From Bacteroidota bacterium (lineage in GTDB: Bacteria; Bacteroidota; Bacteroidia; Flavobacteriales_D; Crocinitomicaceae): DNA of 7,022 nt. How positions within the stretch are numbered: the first letter of the stretch is position 1; every line of letters starts with the position of its first letter. The notes beneath the pieces were generated by a model. The model ran no database searches and was not told the origin of the DNA. It saw only the letters and a program-made list of their open reading frames with translations. The stretch is from contig VGML01000106.1 of assembly GCA_016866415.1 (NCBI GenBank), positions 1 through 7,022 on the forward strand, written 5' to 3'. The position numbers were made by a program, and so were the translations under genes. This document shows, in pieces, positions 6,495 through 7,022 of this stretch.

Positions 6495-6514
6495 CTTTCA
6501 AAACATTTTGAAAG
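6495..6514. repeat. Perfect 9+9 bp dyad in the gyrB leader
   Basis: CTTTCAAAA (6495-6503) and TTTTGAAAG (6506-6514) are perfect inverted copies separated by CA. The dyad starts five bases beyond the predicted -7 word of gyrB and so covers the expected transcription start and most of the leader, ending 14 bases before the start codon. It suits an operator for a dimeric repressor or a weak leader hairpin (eight pairs, loop of four). TTGAAAG recurs at 6564-6570, upstream of the promoter. The word TTTTGAAAG also occurs elsewhere in this AT-rich window, so function is not proven. Confidence 0.55.
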
Positions 6515-6519
6515 GATTC

Positions 6520-6556
6520 CAAAGATACGAATTAAGAAAACAGAGAAAATGCAAAA
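6520..6556 (-). promoter_or_regulatory. Putative gyrB promoter
   Basis: On the minus strand TATCTTTG (6527-6520) matches TAnnTTTG exactly. Upstream, TTTTG lies at 6556-6552, 24 bases away, the same long spacing as the valS candidate. The transcript would begin about 6513-6516, giving a leader of some 34 bases that contains the 9+9 dyad. Confidence 0.6.
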
Positions 6557-6604
6557 GGGCAGCTTGAAAGCCTTAATTTATCAACAAAATGTTAATATTT
6601 TGTC

Positions 6605-7022
6605 TTATTTTTCAATCCACTCAATGATGGATTTATCATCTGGTTGAGTTCGAGGTGAAATGACTTGTTCTAACTCACCTCTTTCATTCAGTAAATACTT
6701 TTGAAAATTCCATTGAACCTCGTTGTCCTCCAAACCATTTTTATCCTTCGAAGTTAGAAATTGGTAAACCGGATGCATATCTTTTCCTTTCACCGAAATT
6801 TTGGACATCATTGGAAAAGTAACACCATAATTTTTCTGACAAAATGTAGCGATTTCCTCATTTGAACCTGGTTCTTGACCCATGAAATTATTTGCAGGAA
6901 ATCCAACAATTACAAAATTCTTTGATTCGTATTTCTTATACAAAGCTTCCAATTTCTCATACTGCGGTGTCAAACCACATTTAGACGCTGTATTCACAAC
7001 CATCACTTTCTTTCCTTTCAAT
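6605..7022 (-). CDS. Glutathione-peroxidase-family thiol peroxidase (5' end missing)
   Basis: The 138 visible residues are the C-terminal part of a GPx-fold peroxidase that reduces H2O2 and organic hydroperoxides. The peroxidatic cysteine is C15 of the fragment (TASKCG), with Q49 in MGQEPG and W104-N105 in WNFQKYL completing the usual Cys-Gln-Trp-Asn active site. A second cysteine, C61 (TFCQKNYGVTFP), matches the resolving cysteine of yeast Gpx3 (C36/C82) and lies the same 46 residues away. The enzyme is therefore probably a two-cysteine form recycled by thioredoxin rather than glutathione. The first complete codon at the edge is TTG. Family members have about 25-35 more residues before KGKK, so I read it as an internal leucine and the gene as truncated by the window. 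No signal peptide can be judged. gyrB follows after 124 bp with its own promoter. No clear terminator is seen between them. Confidence 0.93.
   Translation of the reverse strand, partial: LKGKKVMVVNTASKCGLTPQYEKLEALYKKYESKNFVIVGFPANNFMGQEPGSNEEIATFCQKNYGVTFPMMSKISVKGKDMHPVYQFLTSKDKNGLEDNEVQWNFQKYLLNERGELEQVISPRTQPDDKSIIEWIEK

Noticed and set aside
6555..6574. Intrinsic terminator for the peroxidase gene (AAGGGC / GCCTT)
   Set aside because: The stem needs a bulge, has at most five pairs, and the following TTTTGCATTTTC on the minus strand is an imperfect U tract. It is too weak to annotate.
7019..7021. TTG at 7021-7019 as the start codon of the peroxidase gene
   Set aside because: It would delete the N-terminal strands that GPx proteins have before the KGKK segment. 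The codon fits an internal leucine, so the gene most likely continues past the window.

Overview
This is an AT-rich window of ordinary chromosomal housekeeping genes from a member of the Bacteroidota, most likely a flavobacterium-like organism (Flavobacteriales). The assignment rests on three things. Near-matches to the Bacteroidota -7 promoter word TAnnTTTG stand before the genes. Shine-Dalgarno sites are absent, with A-rich stretches before the start codons instead. A small secreted DUF1573 protein sits directly upstream of valS. I cannot name a genus. Base composition looks uniform, and I see no insertion sequence, phage gene, tRNA, rRNA, CRISPR array or other sign of recent transfer. No gap between genes is longer than about 125 bp.

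Layout, left to right. pyrE (orotate phosphoribosyltransferase, minus strand, 7-654) stands head to head with a Nudix hydrolase gene (plus strand, 653-1246). Their ATG codons overlap inside one CATG at 652-655. Next on the plus strand are a DUF1573 protein (1310-1723), a good intrinsic terminator (1745-1774), and valS (valyl-tRNA synthetase, 1835-4462), which has its own promoter. valS converges on gyrB (DNA gyrase subunit B, minus strand, 4528-6480), with a long AT-rich hairpin between the two stop codons. Upstream of gyrB on the same strand is the 3' part of a glutathione-peroxidase-type thiol peroxidase gene (6605-7022), cut by the window edge.

The genes serve separate jobs: pyrimidine synthesis, nucleotide-type hydrolysis, an unknown envelope role, translation, DNA supercoiling and peroxide detoxification. 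Except possibly for a gene just past pyrE, each seems to be transcribed alone or from its own promoter. I found no convincing new multi-gene system. The most interesting signals are regulatory: the fully overlapping divergent starts of pyrE and the Nudix gene, with promoter elements lying inside each other's coding sequence and a possibly leaderless pyrE mRNA, and a perfect 9+9 bp dyad in the gyrB leader just downstream of its predicted -7 element.
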